From: Pseudomonas sp. 7P_10.2_Bac1
Lineage (GTDB): Bacteria; Pseudomonadota; Gammaproteobacteria; Pseudomonadales; Pseudomonadaceae
Reading direction: 5' to 3'
NCBI RefSeq assembly: GCF_025465935.1
Contig: NZ_JANLNV010000082.1
Coordinates: 233,392-297,391 of the forward strand
DNA length: 64,000 nucleotides
Shown: positions 16,692 through 25,901 of the stretch, in pieces
Layout: every line of letters starts with the position of its first letter
How positions within the stretch are numbered: position 1 is the first letter of the stretch
The notes under the pieces: generated by a model
Told to the model about the DNA's origin: nothing
Databases searched by the model: none
Seen by the model: only the letters and a program-made list of their open reading frames with translations
Program-made: the position numbers and the translations under genes

Positions 16692-17714
16692 ATGACTAAC
16701 ATTAAAAAATGGCTCGGTGGCTCGCTGCTGGCACTTGGTCTGTTGAGCCAGCCGGTCTTGGCAGACACTAAAAATACGCCGATCCACTTTGGCGATATCA
16801 CCTGGGAAAGCGGCAGCTTCATCACCGAAGTACTGCGCATCCTCACCGAAAAAGGCTACGGCCTGAGCACCGATACCTTGCCTGGCAGCACGGTGAGCCT
16901 TGAGGCCGCCCTGGCGAAAAACGACATTCAGGTCATTGGTGAAGAGTGGGCCGGGCGCAGCCCTGCGTGGATCAAGGCCGAAGCCGAAGGCAAAGTTTCC
17001 GGCCTGGGCGACATCGTGAAAAACGCCAGTGAAGGCTGGTGGGTGCCTGAATACGTCATCAAGGGCGACTCGGAAAAAGGCATCAAGCCGCTGGCGCCGG
17101 ATTTGAAGTCGGTCGACGATTTGAAGCGTTACAAAGACGTGTTCCGTGATCAGGAAGACCCCAGCCGTGGGCGTTTCCTGAACAGCCCTACCGGTTGGAC
17201 CTCCGAGATCGTCAACAGCCAAAAACTCAAGGCTTATGGCCTGGACAAAGACTTTGTGAACTTCCGCACCGGTTCCGGTGCAGCACTGGATGCCGAAGTG
17301 GCTTCACTGATCCGCCGTGGCAAGCCGGTACTGTTCTACTACTGGTCGCCGACCCCGCTGATCGGTCGCTACAAACTGATCAAACTGGACGAACCAGCCT
17401 TCGATGCCGAGGCCTGGAAAACCCTGTCTGACGCCAATAATCCGAACCCGAAGGGCACACGTTCGTTGCCGGCTAAACTGGCGATTGGTGTTTCCACGCC
17501 GTTCAAGACCCAATACCCGCAATTGGTCGAGTTCTATGAAAAGGTCGATTTCCCGATCGATTTGCTCAACAAGACCCTGGCCGACATGAGCGAAAAACGG
17601 ACCGAGCCACGCCAGGCCGCCGAAGCCTTTTTGCGTGAACAGCCGCAAATCTGGCACAACTGGGTAACCGCCGATGCGGCGCAGAAAGTCGATGCGGCGC
17701 TTAAAGCCAATTAA
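16692..17714 (+). CDS. Glycine betaine/quaternary amine-type ABC substrate-binding protein
   Basis: A 340-residue periplasmic binding protein of the OpuAC/ProX family. The signal peptide (about 1-24) ends SQPVLADTK. The mature part starts IHFGDITWESGSFITEVLRI, typical for ligand-binding domains of choline, betaine and carnitine transporters. Many Trp and Tyr residues (for example VIGEEWAGRSPAWIK and FYYWSPTPLIG) could form the cation-pi box for a quaternary ammonium ligand. The permease and ATPase genes follow within 21 bases. The exact substrate is not determined. Confidence 0.88.
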   Translation: MTNIKKWLGGSLLALGLLSQPVLADTKNTPIHFGDITWESGSFITEVLRILTEKGYGLSTDTLPGSTVSLEAALAKNDIQVIGEEWAGRSPAWIKAEAEGKVSGLGDIVKNASEGWWVPEYVIKGDSEKGIKPLAPDLKSVDDLKRYKDVFRDQEDPSRGRFLNSPTGWTSEIVNSQKLKAYGLDKDFVNFRTGSGAALDAEVASLIRRGKPVLFYYWSPTPLIGRYKLIKLDEPAFDAEAWKTLSDANNPNPKGTRSLPAKLAIGVSTPFKTQYPQLVEFYEKVDFPIDLLNKTLADMSEKRTEPRQAAEAFLREQPQIWHNWVTADAAQKVDAALKAN

Positions 17715-17735
17715 TTTCCTGAGTACGAGCCATGC

Positions 17736-18590
17736 ATGTTTCCTGAAAATCTGACGTTTTCCATTGCCGGTTGGGTCAATGGCTGGGTGGATGCGCTGGT
17801 CAGCAACTACGGGGATGTGTTCCGACACATCTCCGATACGCTGTTGTGGGCCATCGTTAATCTAGAAAACCTGCTGCGCATGACCCCGTGGTGGCTGATG
17901 CTGCTGATTGTTGGGGTAATTGCCTGGCACGCCACGCGCAAGGTGTTCAGCACATTGCTGATCGTGGGGTTGCTGTTTCTGGTCGGCGCGGTAGGGCTGT
18001 GGGACAAGCTGATGCAAACCCTCGCGCTGATGATGGTGGCTACGGTGATTTCAGTCTTGCTCGGCATCCCGCTGGGGATTCTGGCCGCGCGCAGCAACCG
18101 CTTGCGCTCGACGCTGATGCCGCTGCTGGACATCATGCAAACCATGCCCAGCTTTGTGTACCTGATCCCGGTGCTGATGCTGTTTGGACTGGGTAAGGTG
18201 CCAGCCATTTTTGCCACGGTGATTTATGCGGTACCGCCGCTGATCCGCTTGACCGATCTGGGGCTGCGCCAGGTCGACCAGGAAGTGCAAGAAGCGATCA
18301 CGGCTTTCGGGGCTAATCCTTGGCAGCAACTGTTCGGCGTGCAATTGCCGTTGGCCATGCCGAGCATCATGGCAGGCATCAATCAGACCACCATGATGGC
18401 GCTGTCGATGGTGGTGATCGCCTCGATGATCGGCGCTCGTGGTCTAGGCGAGAACGTGTTGGTGGGCATTCAAACCCTCAACGTTGGCAAAGGGCTGGAA
18501 GCCGGTCTGGCCATCGTGATTTTGGCCGTGGTTATCGACCGCATTACCCAAGCCTATGGCCGACCACGGCATGGGGCAAAAGATGAGTGA
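17736..18590 (+). CDS. ProW-type ABC transporter permease
   Basis: A 284-residue inner membrane permease of the binding-protein-dependent transport family. Six or more hydrophobic helices are visible from about residue 50 to 275. The EAA loop is seen as VQEAITAFGANPWQQLFGVQLPLA (about 188-211), which contacts the ATPase. The N-terminal part (1-50) is amphipathic, as in ProW of betaine systems. It follows the binding-protein gene by 21 bases and overlaps the ATPase gene by eight, so the three form one transporter. Confidence 0.9.
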   Translation: MFPENLTFSIAGWVNGWVDALVSNYGDVFRHISDTLLWAIVNLENLLRMTPWWLMLLIVGVIAWHATRKVFSTLLIVGLLFLVGAVGLWDKLMQTLALMMVATVISVLLGIPLGILAARSNRLRSTLMPLLDIMQTMPSFVYLIPVLMLFGLGKVPAIFATVIYAVPPLIRLTDLGLRQVDQEVQEAITAFGANPWQQLFGVQLPLAMPSIMAGINQTTMMALSMVVIASMIGARGLGENVLVGIQTLNVGKGLEAGLAIVILAVVIDRITQAYGRPRHGAKDE

Positions 18591-19416
18591 TGGTGTGAGC
18601 AACAAGATCGAAGTGCGCAATGTGTTCAAAGTGTTCGGCAAGCGTGAACACGAAGTCCTGGCGCTGATCCAGCAAGGCCTTAGCAAAGCCCAGGTACTGG
18701 CCAAGACTGGCAGCGTAGTAGGGATCAACAACCTGTCGCTGTCGATTCACGCCGGTGAGGTGTTCGTCATCATGGGCTTGTCCGGGTCGGGCAAGTCGAC
18801 GCTGGTGCGGCACTTCAACCGACTGATAGACCCGACCAGCGGGCAGATCCTGGTGGACGGTGAAAACATTCTCGAGTACGACATGCCGGCTTTGCGCCAG
18901 TTTCGTCGGCAAAAGATCAGCATGGTGTTCCAGAACTTTGGCCTGCTGCCACATCGCAACGTATTGGACAACGTGGCGTACGGTCTCAAGGTGCGCGGTG
19001 AAAGCAAGGCGCAGTGCGCAGAGCGTGCGCGGCACTGGATCTCGGTGGTGGGCTTGCAAGGCTATGAGCAAGCCTACATCCACCAGCTTTCGGGTGGCAT
19101 GCGCCAGCGGGTGGGGTTAGCCCGTGCGTTGGCGACAGACACTGACATCATCCTGATGGACGAAGCATTCAGTGCCCTCGACCCACTGATCCGCGCCGAG
19201 ATGCAGGACCAGTTGCTTGAGCTGCAACGCACACTGCAAAAAACCATTGTGTTTATCACCCACGACTTGGAAGAAGCGCTGCGCATCGGCAATCGCATCG
19301 CCATTCTCAAGGACGGGCAGTTGGTGCAAGTGGGTACGCCGCAAGAGATCCTGCAGAATCCGGCGGACGATTACGTGAATCGCTTTGTTCAGCGCCACCG
19401 TACCCAGATCGAGTGA
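18583..19416 (+). CDS. ProV-type ABC transporter ATP-binding protein, no CBS domains
   Basis: A 277-residue ATPase. Walker A GLSGSGKST (about 66-74), the Q-loop in MVFQNFGLLPHR, the signature LSGGMRQRVGLARAL and Walker B IILMDEAFSALDP are all intact. The N-terminal extension VFKVFGKREHEVLALIQQG is characteristic of ProV/OpuAA. The protein ends soon after the ATPase domain (VQRHRTQIE), whereas E. coli ProV has about 120 more residues with tandem CBS domains that sense ionic strength. Osmotic gating of that kind is therefore not expected. The ATG at 18583 overlaps the permease gene; an upstream in-frame start at 18556 is less likely. Confidence 0.9.
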   Translation: MSDGVSNKIEVRNVFKVFGKREHEVLALIQQGLSKAQVLAKTGSVVGINNLSLSIHAGEVFVIMGLSGSGKSTLVRHFNRLIDPTSGQILVDGENILEYDMPALRQFRRQKISMVFQNFGLLPHRNVLDNVAYGLKVRGESKAQCAERARHWISVVGLQGYEQAYIHQLSGGMRQRVGLARALATDTDIILMDEAFSALDPLIRAEMQDQLLELQRTLQKTIVFITHDLEEALRIGNRIAILKDGQLVQVGTPQEILQNPADDYVNRFVQRHRTQIE

Positions 19417-19427
19417 TGGCCGGCGGC

Positions 19428-20048
19428 TTATTGATAGCGTACGGACACCACGCCTTTCTTTTCACTGATGGACAGCTTCGGGGCTGCTTGCAATTGCTTG
19501 AGTGAGCTGACATGGGTGCCTCCGCACGGGTACAACGGCAGTTCGCCGAAGCCGATGAAGCGCTGGTCTGCGTTGATCTGCACCACACGCGGCAGATCAG
19601 CGCTGATCCACTGAGCAAGTTGCTCCTCGATCTGCTCGCAATTCATGGGCTGGGCGTTTTCACCGGGTACAAAACTGACCCGGCATTCTCCAGGCCAGTG
19701 GTGGGCCTTGACCGGCATCCAGCCTGCACGCTCGCCGCACACACCAATCAAATGGCCAACGGAATGCAGCCGCGTGTTCAGTTCACGTCGAGCCTCGTCC
19801 ACGCGGGCCATTGCCTGACCGGGTGTCACCGGCTGTTTGACGATATGCACCAGTCGATCCTGATCATGGAACACTTTCAACACTTCACTGGCACCAATCC
19901 AGCCGGTGTCACTGGGCTGCCCGCCACCCTGGGGATGGAAAGGCGTTGCCCGCAGAATCACGGCGAAGCCGTCGTCGTGGGGTGAGCAACTGAGCACGTC
20001 GACGTCGGCAGTGAGGGCATCGTCGGTAAAAAACAGACGTGAAGTCAT
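19428..20048 (-). CDS. AlaX-type alanyl-tRNA editing protein
   Basis: A 206-residue free-standing editing domain related to the C-terminal part of alanyl-tRNA synthetase. It hydrolyses wrongly charged Ser- or Gly-tRNA(Ala). Zinc ligands are visible as HSVGH (HxxxH, about 96-100) and CGGTH (CxxxH, about 174-178). The substrate loop FHPQGGGQPSDTG (about 37-49) is typical. It is convergent with the ABC transporter operon (11 bases between stops) and divergent from a LysR gene. It lacks the synthetase, tRNA-binding and C-Ala domains, as expected for AlaX. Confidence 0.88.
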   Translation of the reverse strand: MTSRLFFTDDALTADVDVLSCSPHDDGFAVILRATPFHPQGGGQPSDTGWIGASEVLKVFHDQDRLVHIVKQPVTPGQAMARVDEARRELNTRLHSVGHLIGVCGERAGWMPVKAHHWPGECRVSFVPGENAQPMNCEQIEEQLAQWISADLPRVVQINADQRFIGFGELPLYPCGGTHVSSLKQLQAAPKLSISEKKGVVSVRYQ

Positions 20049-20122
20049 GGTGTAGGGTCCTGAAACAATAATGTTTGAAGTATAAGGACGACTCCAGGGT
20101 GTGATAATCCCTCAAAATTTCA

Positions 20123-21091
20123 ATGGACCTGTGCGCTGTGAGCATAAATCTTCCGCTGTCTTTGCTGGCTGAAATGGTGATCTTCGTGAGGGTGGTCGAG
20201 GTCGGAAGCTTTTCCGAGGCGGCTCGACAGCTAGATACGTCGCCCTCTGCCGTCAGTCGCAGTGTGGCCCGCCTGGAAAAAGCCCTGGCGATCCGCTTGC
20301 TGCAGCGCACCACCCGCAAGCTGCGTTTAAGCGATGCAGGCGAAGAAGTGTTCAAGCGATGCCGCGAGGTCGTGGGGGCCGCGCAGTCAGTCATGGACCT
20401 CAGTGGTCGCTATACCCAGGAGGCCGAGGGGCTGATACGGGTGAGCGTACCCAAGGCCATCGGCCGCTACGTGGTGCACCCGCACATGCCCGAATTTTTG
20501 CGGCGTTATCCCGGTGTCGATGTACAGCTGATTCTGGAAGACCGGCATGTTGATTTGATCGACGACAACGTTGATTTGAGCCTTCGTATTACTGATCAGC
20601 CACCGCCAGGGCTGGTGGGGCGGCAGTTGTTTCTCATCGAGCATGTGCTGTGCGCCACGCCTGCGTACCTGGCAGAGCACGGTACGCCGCGTTTACCCGA
20701 GGATCTGCGTCATCACAGTTGCATTTACCTGGGCGAAACCCCGGCTGACGCGCGCTGGAAATTCAAACAGGGCAGCAAGTCGGTCACGGTGGCGGTGCAG
20801 GGGCGTTACGCGGCCAATCACACGGGCGTGCGACTGGACGCGGTATTGCAGAATATAGGCATTGGCAGCCTGCCTTATTTCACGGCGCGGCAGGCGCTGG
20901 AGCAGGGGGCGGTTGTACAAGTGCTGCCGGACTGGAGCTTTATTGCGTCTTACCACGGCGGCGTGTGGTTGCTGCACACCCCCACACGCTACCTGCCGCC
21001 CAAGTTGCGGGTGTTTATCGACTATCTGGTAGAGCGGCTGGCGCAAGAGCCGACGTTAAGCGCCTGGCAAGAAAAAGACCCGCGCGGTTAA
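20123..21091 (+). CDS. LysR-family transcriptional regulator
   Basis: A 322-residue LysR-type protein. The helix-turn-helix is at about 25-75 (GSFSEAARQLDTSPSAVSRSVARLEKAL) and the effector domain begins near residue 98 (AEGLIRVSVPKAIGRYVV). I kept the ATG at 20123, but a GTG at 20138 (MSINLPLSLL) is also possible. It is divergent from the alaX-like gene with 74 bases between them, so it may control that gene or itself. It is only moderately similar to the LysR at 12664, though both share the TSPSAVSRSVARLE type helix. Confidence 0.9.
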   Translation: MDLCAVSINLPLSLLAEMVIFVRVVEVGSFSEAARQLDTSPSAVSRSVARLEKALAIRLLQRTTRKLRLSDAGEEVFKRCREVVGAAQSVMDLSGRYTQEAEGLIRVSVPKAIGRYVVHPHMPEFLRRYPGVDVQLILEDRHVDLIDDNVDLSLRITDQPPPGLVGRQLFLIEHVLCATPAYLAEHGTPRLPEDLRHHSCIYLGETPADARWKFKQGSKSVTVAVQGRYAANHTGVRLDAVLQNIGIGSLPYFTARQALEQGAVVQVLPDWSFIASYHGGVWLLHTPTRYLPPKLRVFIDYLVERLAQEPTLSAWQEKDPRG

Positions 21092-21122
21092 CCGGGCGGG
21101 CCTTGAGTCTTTCGCAGATCAA

Positions 21123-21539
21123 TCAATGCTGCGGGCTGTCTTCACCCGTGGGCAGGGCCATGAACTGCTTTTCCTGGTTCCAGTCGAACGGCTCGCCGTT
21201 TTCTTCGGCTTCAAAACGACGCTCTTCCAGGGCTTCATACATGTCCAGTTCTTCGTCGGAGAGGAAGTTGAAGCACGAGCCGCCGAAGAACCACAACAGG
21301 TCGCGCGGGACCACGTGGGCGATTTGCGGGTAACGTTCAATCACCTGGCACAGGATGTCCTGGCCCAGGTACTGGCTTTCATCAAAATCGGTCAGCAGAC
21401 CGGCTTTCATTTCATCGAAGCGTTCGATAAACAACTGATGGCTTTCTTCCGGGATTTGCTCGGCGTCACCGACGGCAACCAGGATACTGCGCAGAATATC
21501 GAGCAGGGCGAGATTGTGGTTGAGGTCATTAGTGGCCAT
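21123..21539 (-). CDS. Conserved Pseudomonas protein next to fadE, function unknown
   Basis: A 138-residue acidic, soluble protein that I recognise only as conserved in pseudomonads beside the FadE-type gene. It has no signal peptide or membrane segment. The central part FLSDEELDMYEALEERRFEAEENGEPF is strongly acidic. AGAGGA stands before the ATG. It lies 62 bases downstream of the acyl-CoA dehydrogenase gene on the same strand and may be co-transcribed with it. No domain points to a function. Confidence 0.75.
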   Translation of the reverse strand: MATNDLNHNLALLDILRSILVAVGDAEQIPEESHQLFIERFDEMKAGLLTDFDESQYLGQDILCQVIERYPQIAHVVPRDLLWFFGGSCFNFLSDEELDMYEALEERRFEAEENGEPFDWNQEKQFMALPTGEDSPQH

Positions 21540-21601
21540 GGTGGAGTCCTCTAGAGCAAAACGGGCGCGAGAGTATAAAGCTCTGCGCGCCCGCTGTCCT
21601 G

Positions 21602-24049
21602 TTAGCGAATCTTGCCTTCGCTGTGGGTGAGTTCCTCCTTGTCGAAATCATCCACGTCAATCACCTTGCGCCGTGCGGCTTCTGCGGCGCGCAGGGTTTC
21701 GGCTTCTGCGGGTTGCAAGATGCCCGCGTTCTGCGCCGAGTCGATGGATGGTTCGCCAGGCACCGCTTTGAGCTGACCACTTTTCAGTGCTTCATGAAGT
21801 TTCTTGTGCAGCGGGTGAGCGGCTTTCAGCAAGTGCGCGGCATGTTGCAAGGCGCCCACCGCGTCGTCGGCTGATTGCGGGCGGTAGCAGCCTGCAAGTA
21901 CTGCTTCCAGCGTCGGATCGCCTTTGGCCCGGCCCAGCACGGCGGCGACTTCAGCGTCCAGCGCATCGCAAGGCCCGGTATGACGACGGCCAAACGGGAA
22001 CACCACGCCGCGCAACAGAAAGCCCAGCGGTCGGCTCGGGAAGTTTTTCAGGATCTCGTCCAGCGCCCGTTCCGACTGCCCGAGGCTTTCTTCCATGGCC
22101 CAGCGGAACAGCGGATTGAGGTGCTCGGGGGAGTCCAGGTCGTGGTAACGCTTGAGCGCCGCCGAGGCCAGGTACATGTGGCTTAATACGTCACCCAGGC
22201 GCGCGGACAGACGTTCGCGGCGCTTGAGCTCGCCACCCAGCAACATCATGCTCAGGTCCGCGAGCATGGCAAAGGCAGCGGCCTGTCGGTTCAAGGCGCG
22301 GAAGTAACCCTGGCTCAGTGTGTTGCCGGGCGCGTGTTCAAAGCGCCCGAGCCCCAGGTTCAGCACCAGAGTGCTGGCCACGTTGCTGACGGCAAAGCCG
22401 ATGTGCTTGAGCAGCAAGTTATCGAATTCAAGCAAGGCCTGTTCGCGATCTTCACGCCCGGCCAGGGCCATTTCCTTGAGCACAAACGGGTGGCAGCGAA
22501 TGGCACCCTGACCAAAGATCATCAGGTTGCGCGAGAGGATGTTGGCTCCCTCGACAGTGATGAAGATCGGCGCCCCTTGCCAGTTGCGGCCCAGATAGTT
22601 GTTGGGGCCCATGATGATGCCCTTGCCGCCGTGCACGTCCATGGCGTGGCTGATGCATTCGCGGCCGCGCTCTGTCAGGTGGTACTTGAGAATGGCTGAC
22701 AGCACTGAAGGCTTCTCGCCCAAGTCCACCGCATTGGCGGTCAACATACGGGCGCTGTCCATCAGCCAGGCGTTGCCGCCGATGCGCGCCAAGGCTTCTT
22801 GAATACCTTCAAAGGCGCCCAAGGGCACGTTGAACTGCTCGCGTACCTGGGCGTATTGCCCTGTTACCAGGCTGGTGAACTTGGCCGCGCCGGTGCCGAC
22901 TGCCGGCAAAGAAATCGAACGCCCGACCGACAGGCAGTTCATCAGCATCATCCAGCCCTTGCCGAGCATCTCTTGACCACCGATCAAGTAGCTCAGCGGG
23001 ATAAACACATCTTTGCCCCAGTTCGGGCCGTTCATGAAGGCCGCGCCCAGCGGCAAGTGCCGCCGACCGATTTCAACGCCGGGGGTGTCGGTAGGGATCA
23101 GCGCCAGGCTGATGCCCAGGTCTTCTTTGTCACCCAGCAAGTGTTCGGGGTCATAGGCCTTGAACGCCAGGCCGAGCAAGGTGGCTACCGGACCCAGGGT
23201 GATGTAGCGCTTTTCCCAGTTCAAGCGCAGGCCAATGACTTCTTCGCCTTGCCATTGGCCTTTGCAGATGATCCCGGTGTCGGGCATCGCCCCGGCGTCG
23301 GAACCTGCCAGTGGGCCGGTCAGGGCAAAGCACGGGATGTCATCGCCACGAGCAAGGCGCGGCAGGTAATGGTTGCGCTGCTCTTCGGTCCCGTAATGCA
23401 GCAGCAATTCTGCTGGGCCGAGGGAGTTGGGGACCATTACGGTAGACGCCAGGTCACCGCTGCGGGTGGCCAGTTTCATGGCGACTTGCGAGTGGGCGTA
23501 CGCCGAGAAGCCCTTGCCGCCGAACGACTTGGGAATGATCAGGGCGAAAAAGCCGTGCTCCTTGATGTGCGCCCAGGCTTCAGGCGGCAAGTCCATGGCC
23601 TGGCCGATCTTCCAGTCCGAAACCATGGCGCACAGTTCTTCGGTGGGGCCGTCGATAAATGCCTGTTCTTCTTCTGTCAGTTGAACCTTGGGATAGGCCA
23701 GCAACTGGTTCCAGTCGGGGCGGCCGCTGAACAGTTCGCCATCCCACCACACGGTGCCGGCGTCGATGGCATCGCGCTCGGTTTGCGACATGGGCGGCAG
23801 AACTTTCTGAAACCAACTGAACAGCGGCGCCGTAAAGCGTTTGCGGCGCAGTTCAGGTAGCAATAGCAAGGCTGCCGGGGCCGCCAGCAAGACCCACAAG
23901 AGCACCAATACCCAGATCGGTGCATCGCTGAAGAAGTCCATGATGAGCAGATAAATCGCTACCACGGCAATCGCGGTCAGGGGGGCGACGCGGCGATGGG
24001 CCAGCCAGGCCACGCCGACAATCAAAACCAGAATCCACAACAACAGCAT
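21602..24049 (-). CDS. fadE: FadE-type membrane-associated acyl-CoA dehydrogenase
   Basis: An 815-residue acyl-CoA dehydrogenase of the E. coli FadE type, catalysing the first step of beta-oxidation. The N-terminus has two hydrophobic segments (about 1-20 and 25-70). The dehydrogenase core (about 90-550) has CFALTGPLAGSDAGAMPDTG, MDVHGGKGI and GQGAIRCHPFVL. The C-terminal DUF1974 region ends near INVDDFD-like VIDVDDFDKEEL. I chose the ATG at 24049 because GGAGG lies eight bases before it; an ATG at 24064 is upstream in frame. Electrons would pass to the ETF proteins encoded at 60.1-61.8 kb. Confidence 0.93.
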   Translation of the reverse strand: MLLLWILVLIVGVAWLAHRRVAPLTAIAVVAIYLLIMDFFSDAPIWVLVLLWVLLAAPAALLLLPELRRKRFTAPLFSWFQKVLPPMSQTERDAIDAGTVWWDGELFSGRPDWNQLLAYPKVQLTEEEQAFIDGPTEELCAMVSDWKIGQAMDLPPEAWAHIKEHGFFALIIPKSFGGKGFSAYAHSQVAMKLATRSGDLASTVMVPNSLGPAELLLHYGTEEQRNHYLPRLARGDDIPCFALTGPLAGSDAGAMPDTGIICKGQWQGEEVIGLRLNWEKRYITLGPVATLLGLAFKAYDPEHLLGDKEDLGISLALIPTDTPGVEIGRRHLPLGAAFMNGPNWGKDVFIPLSYLIGGQEMLGKGWMMLMNCLSVGRSISLPAVGTGAAKFTSLVTGQYAQVREQFNVPLGAFEGIQEALARIGGNAWLMDSARMLTANAVDLGEKPSVLSAILKYHLTERGRECISHAMDVHGGKGIIMGPNNYLGRNWQGAPIFITVEGANILSRNLMIFGQGAIRCHPFVLKEMALAGREDREQALLEFDNLLLKHIGFAVSNVASTLVLNLGLGRFEHAPGNTLSQGYFRALNRQAAAFAMLADLSMMLLGGELKRRERLSARLGDVLSHMYLASAALKRYHDLDSPEHLNPLFRWAMEESLGQSERALDEILKNFPSRPLGFLLRGVVFPFGRRHTGPCDALDAEVAAVLGRAKGDPTLEAVLAGCYRPQSADDAVGALQHAAHLLKAAHPLHKKLHEALKSGQLKAVPGEPSIDSAQNAGILQPAEAETLRAAEAARRKVIDVDDFDKEELTHSEGKIR

Positions 24050-24199
24050 ATCCAAATCCTCCATGAAGCCAGGGGGCGCACCCTTGTGAGCTTAGTCGCA
24101 ACTCTTGAGCAAGGTCGTTCAATAGTGACCTTGTGCGGGAGGCACAGTTCAGCTTCACGGCGTAGACTGCCCCGGCGTCTATCAATCAGGAGTTCAATC

Positions 24200-24823
24200 A
24201 TGCTGAAAGTGTGGGGTCGCAAGAATTCGTCGAATGTCAGAAAAGTGCTGTGGTGTATCGAAGAGTTGGCGCTGGCGTATGAGCGAGAAGAGGCGGGTGG
24301 TGCGTTTGGGGTGGTAGACAGCCCGGAATATCGCGCGTTGAACCCCAATGGCCGAGTGCCACTGCTCGAAGATGATGGGTTTGTGCTGTGGGAATCCAAC
24401 GTCATCGTTCGCTATATCGCCGCCCAATATGGCTCGGATACCTCCTGGTATCAGAACGATAACCGCGTTCGGGCCCAGGCGGACAAGTGGATGGACTGGA
24501 CCACTTCTTCTTTTGCCGTGGCCTTTCGCGATGTCTTTTGGGGGATTTTGCGCACTCCGGCCGAACAGCAGGATTGGGTGAAAATCAACGCCTCCATCAA
24601 GGCGTGTGCCGAGTTGCTGGTGATTGCCGACGAAGCACTGTCTGAAAAACCTTACCTGTCGGGTGATGAGATCGGCATGGGTGATATTCCGCTGGGCTCG
24701 TTTATCTACGCCTGGTTCGAAATGCCCATCGAACGCCCGCCACTGCCGCATCTGGAGGCCTGGTATGAGCGCCTTAAACTGCGTCCGGCCTACCGCAATG
24801 CGGTCATGACTGCGTTGACTTAA
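24200..24823 (+). CDS. Glutathione S-transferase family protein
   Basis: A 207-residue GST. The thioredoxin-like N-terminal domain (1-80) has WGRKNSSNVRKVLWCIEEL with the likely catalytic serine near residue 9, then NPNGRVPLLEDDGFVLWESN including the cis-proline and the glutathione-contacting Glu-Ser. The helical C-terminal domain (about 90-207) has GDEIGMGDIPLGSFIYAW, a typical capping motif. ATG at 24200 is preceded by AGGAG. It is divergent from fadE. The physiological substrate is unknown. Confidence 0.92.
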   Translation: MLKVWGRKNSSNVRKVLWCIEELALAYEREEAGGAFGVVDSPEYRALNPNGRVPLLEDDGFVLWESNVIVRYIAAQYGSDTSWYQNDNRVRAQADKWMDWTTSSFAVAFRDVFWGILRTPAEQQDWVKINASIKACAELLVIADEALSEKPYLSGDEIGMGDIPLGSFIYAWFEMPIERPPLPHLEAWYERLKLRPAYRNAVMTALT

Positions 24824-24968
24824 TAGCCACTATTAATACGGGCGACTGTACTTGTGCGGCAAGGCCAAGCACCATTGCGCATGTTCACTGGCTTTGTCGG
24901 ACTTGTCTTACGGACAGTCCGCCCTTATTGAGTCTCCCTCTTATCCCCATCTTGGTGCGTAATCCGAT

Positions 24969-25901
24969 ATGAGTTCCGCTCTGTCCATACGGCAGCTAAC
25001 CAAAACCTACGGCAACGGTTTCCAGGCCCTGAGTGGTATCGATCTGGACGTTGCTGAAGGTGACTTCTTCGCTTTGCTGGGCCCTAACGGTGCCGGCAAA
25101 TCCACTACAATCGGCATTCTTTCCACCCTGGTGAATAAAACCAGTGGCACGGTCAATGTCTTTGGCCACGACCTGGACCGCAACCCCGCCGCGCTCAAGC
25201 GCAGCATCGGTGTGGTGCCGCAAGAGTTCAACTTCAACCAGTTTGAAAAGACCTTCGATATTGTCGTGACCCAGGCGGGGTACTACGGTATTCCGGCCAA
25301 AATCGCCAAAGAGCGTGCCGAAAAATACCTGACACAGTTGGGGCTTTGGGATAAACGCGACACGCCTTCGCGCTCCTTGTCGGGCGGCATGAAGCGCCGT
25401 CTGATGATCGCCCGAGCATTGGTGCATGAGCCGCGTTTGCTGATCCTCGACGAGCCAACTGCCGGCGTGGACATCGAACTGCGCCGTTCGATGTGGACCT
25501 TCCTCACCGGGCTGAACGAGCAGGGAACCACCATCATCCTCACTACCCATTATCTGGAGGAGGCTGAGCAGTTGTGCCGCAACATCGGCATCATCGACCA
25601 CGGCACCATTGTGGAAAACACCAGCATGCGCCAATTGCTGGGCCAACTGCATGTCGAGACGTTTGTACTTGACCTGAAACACCCGCTGTCAGCCACCCCG
25701 AACTTGATCGGCTACCCGAGCTTGCTGCTCGACGGCACCACCCTGGAAGTACAAGTCGACAAAGACGTGGGCATTACCGGGTTGTTCACCCAACTGGCCG
25801 CGCAAAGCATCGAAGTGGTGAGCCTGCGCAATAAAACCAATCGCCTTGAGGAGTTGTTTGTGTCGCTGGTCGAGAAAAACCTGGCAAAGGTGGCCGTATG
25901 A
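24969..25901 (+). CDS. ABC-2 type exporter ATP-binding protein (YadG-like)
   Basis: A 310-residue ATPase with Walker A GPNGAGKST (about 38-46), the signature LSGGMKRRLMIARAL and Walker B LLILDEPTAGVD. The C-terminal tail (about 225-310) is an ABC-2 type extension. It pairs with the permease whose start overlaps its stop by four bases. The gene order GST-ATPase-permease is the same as in other pseudomonads. The exported substrate is unknown; YadGH-type transporters have no firm substrate. Confidence 0.92.
   Translation: MSSALSIRQLTKTYGNGFQALSGIDLDVAEGDFFALLGPNGAGKSTTIGILSTLVNKTSGTVNVFGHDLDRNPAALKRSIGVVPQEFNFNQFEKTFDIVVTQAGYYGIPAKIAKERAEKYLTQLGLWDKRDTPSRSLSGGMKRRLMIARALVHEPRLLILDEPTAGVDIELRRSMWTFLTGLNEQGTTIILTTHYLEEAEQLCRNIGIIDHGTIVENTSMRQLLGQLHVETFVLDLKHPLSATPNLIGYPSLLLDGTTLEVQVDKDVGITGLFTQLAAQSIEVVSLRNKTNRLEELFVSLVEKNLAKVAV

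Noticed and set aside
12664..21091. Possible genomic island because of accessory genes
   Set aside because: The region adjoins a tRNA cluster, but I see no integrase, no duplicated tRNA 3' end as an attachment site beyond the cluster itself, and no obvious base composition change.
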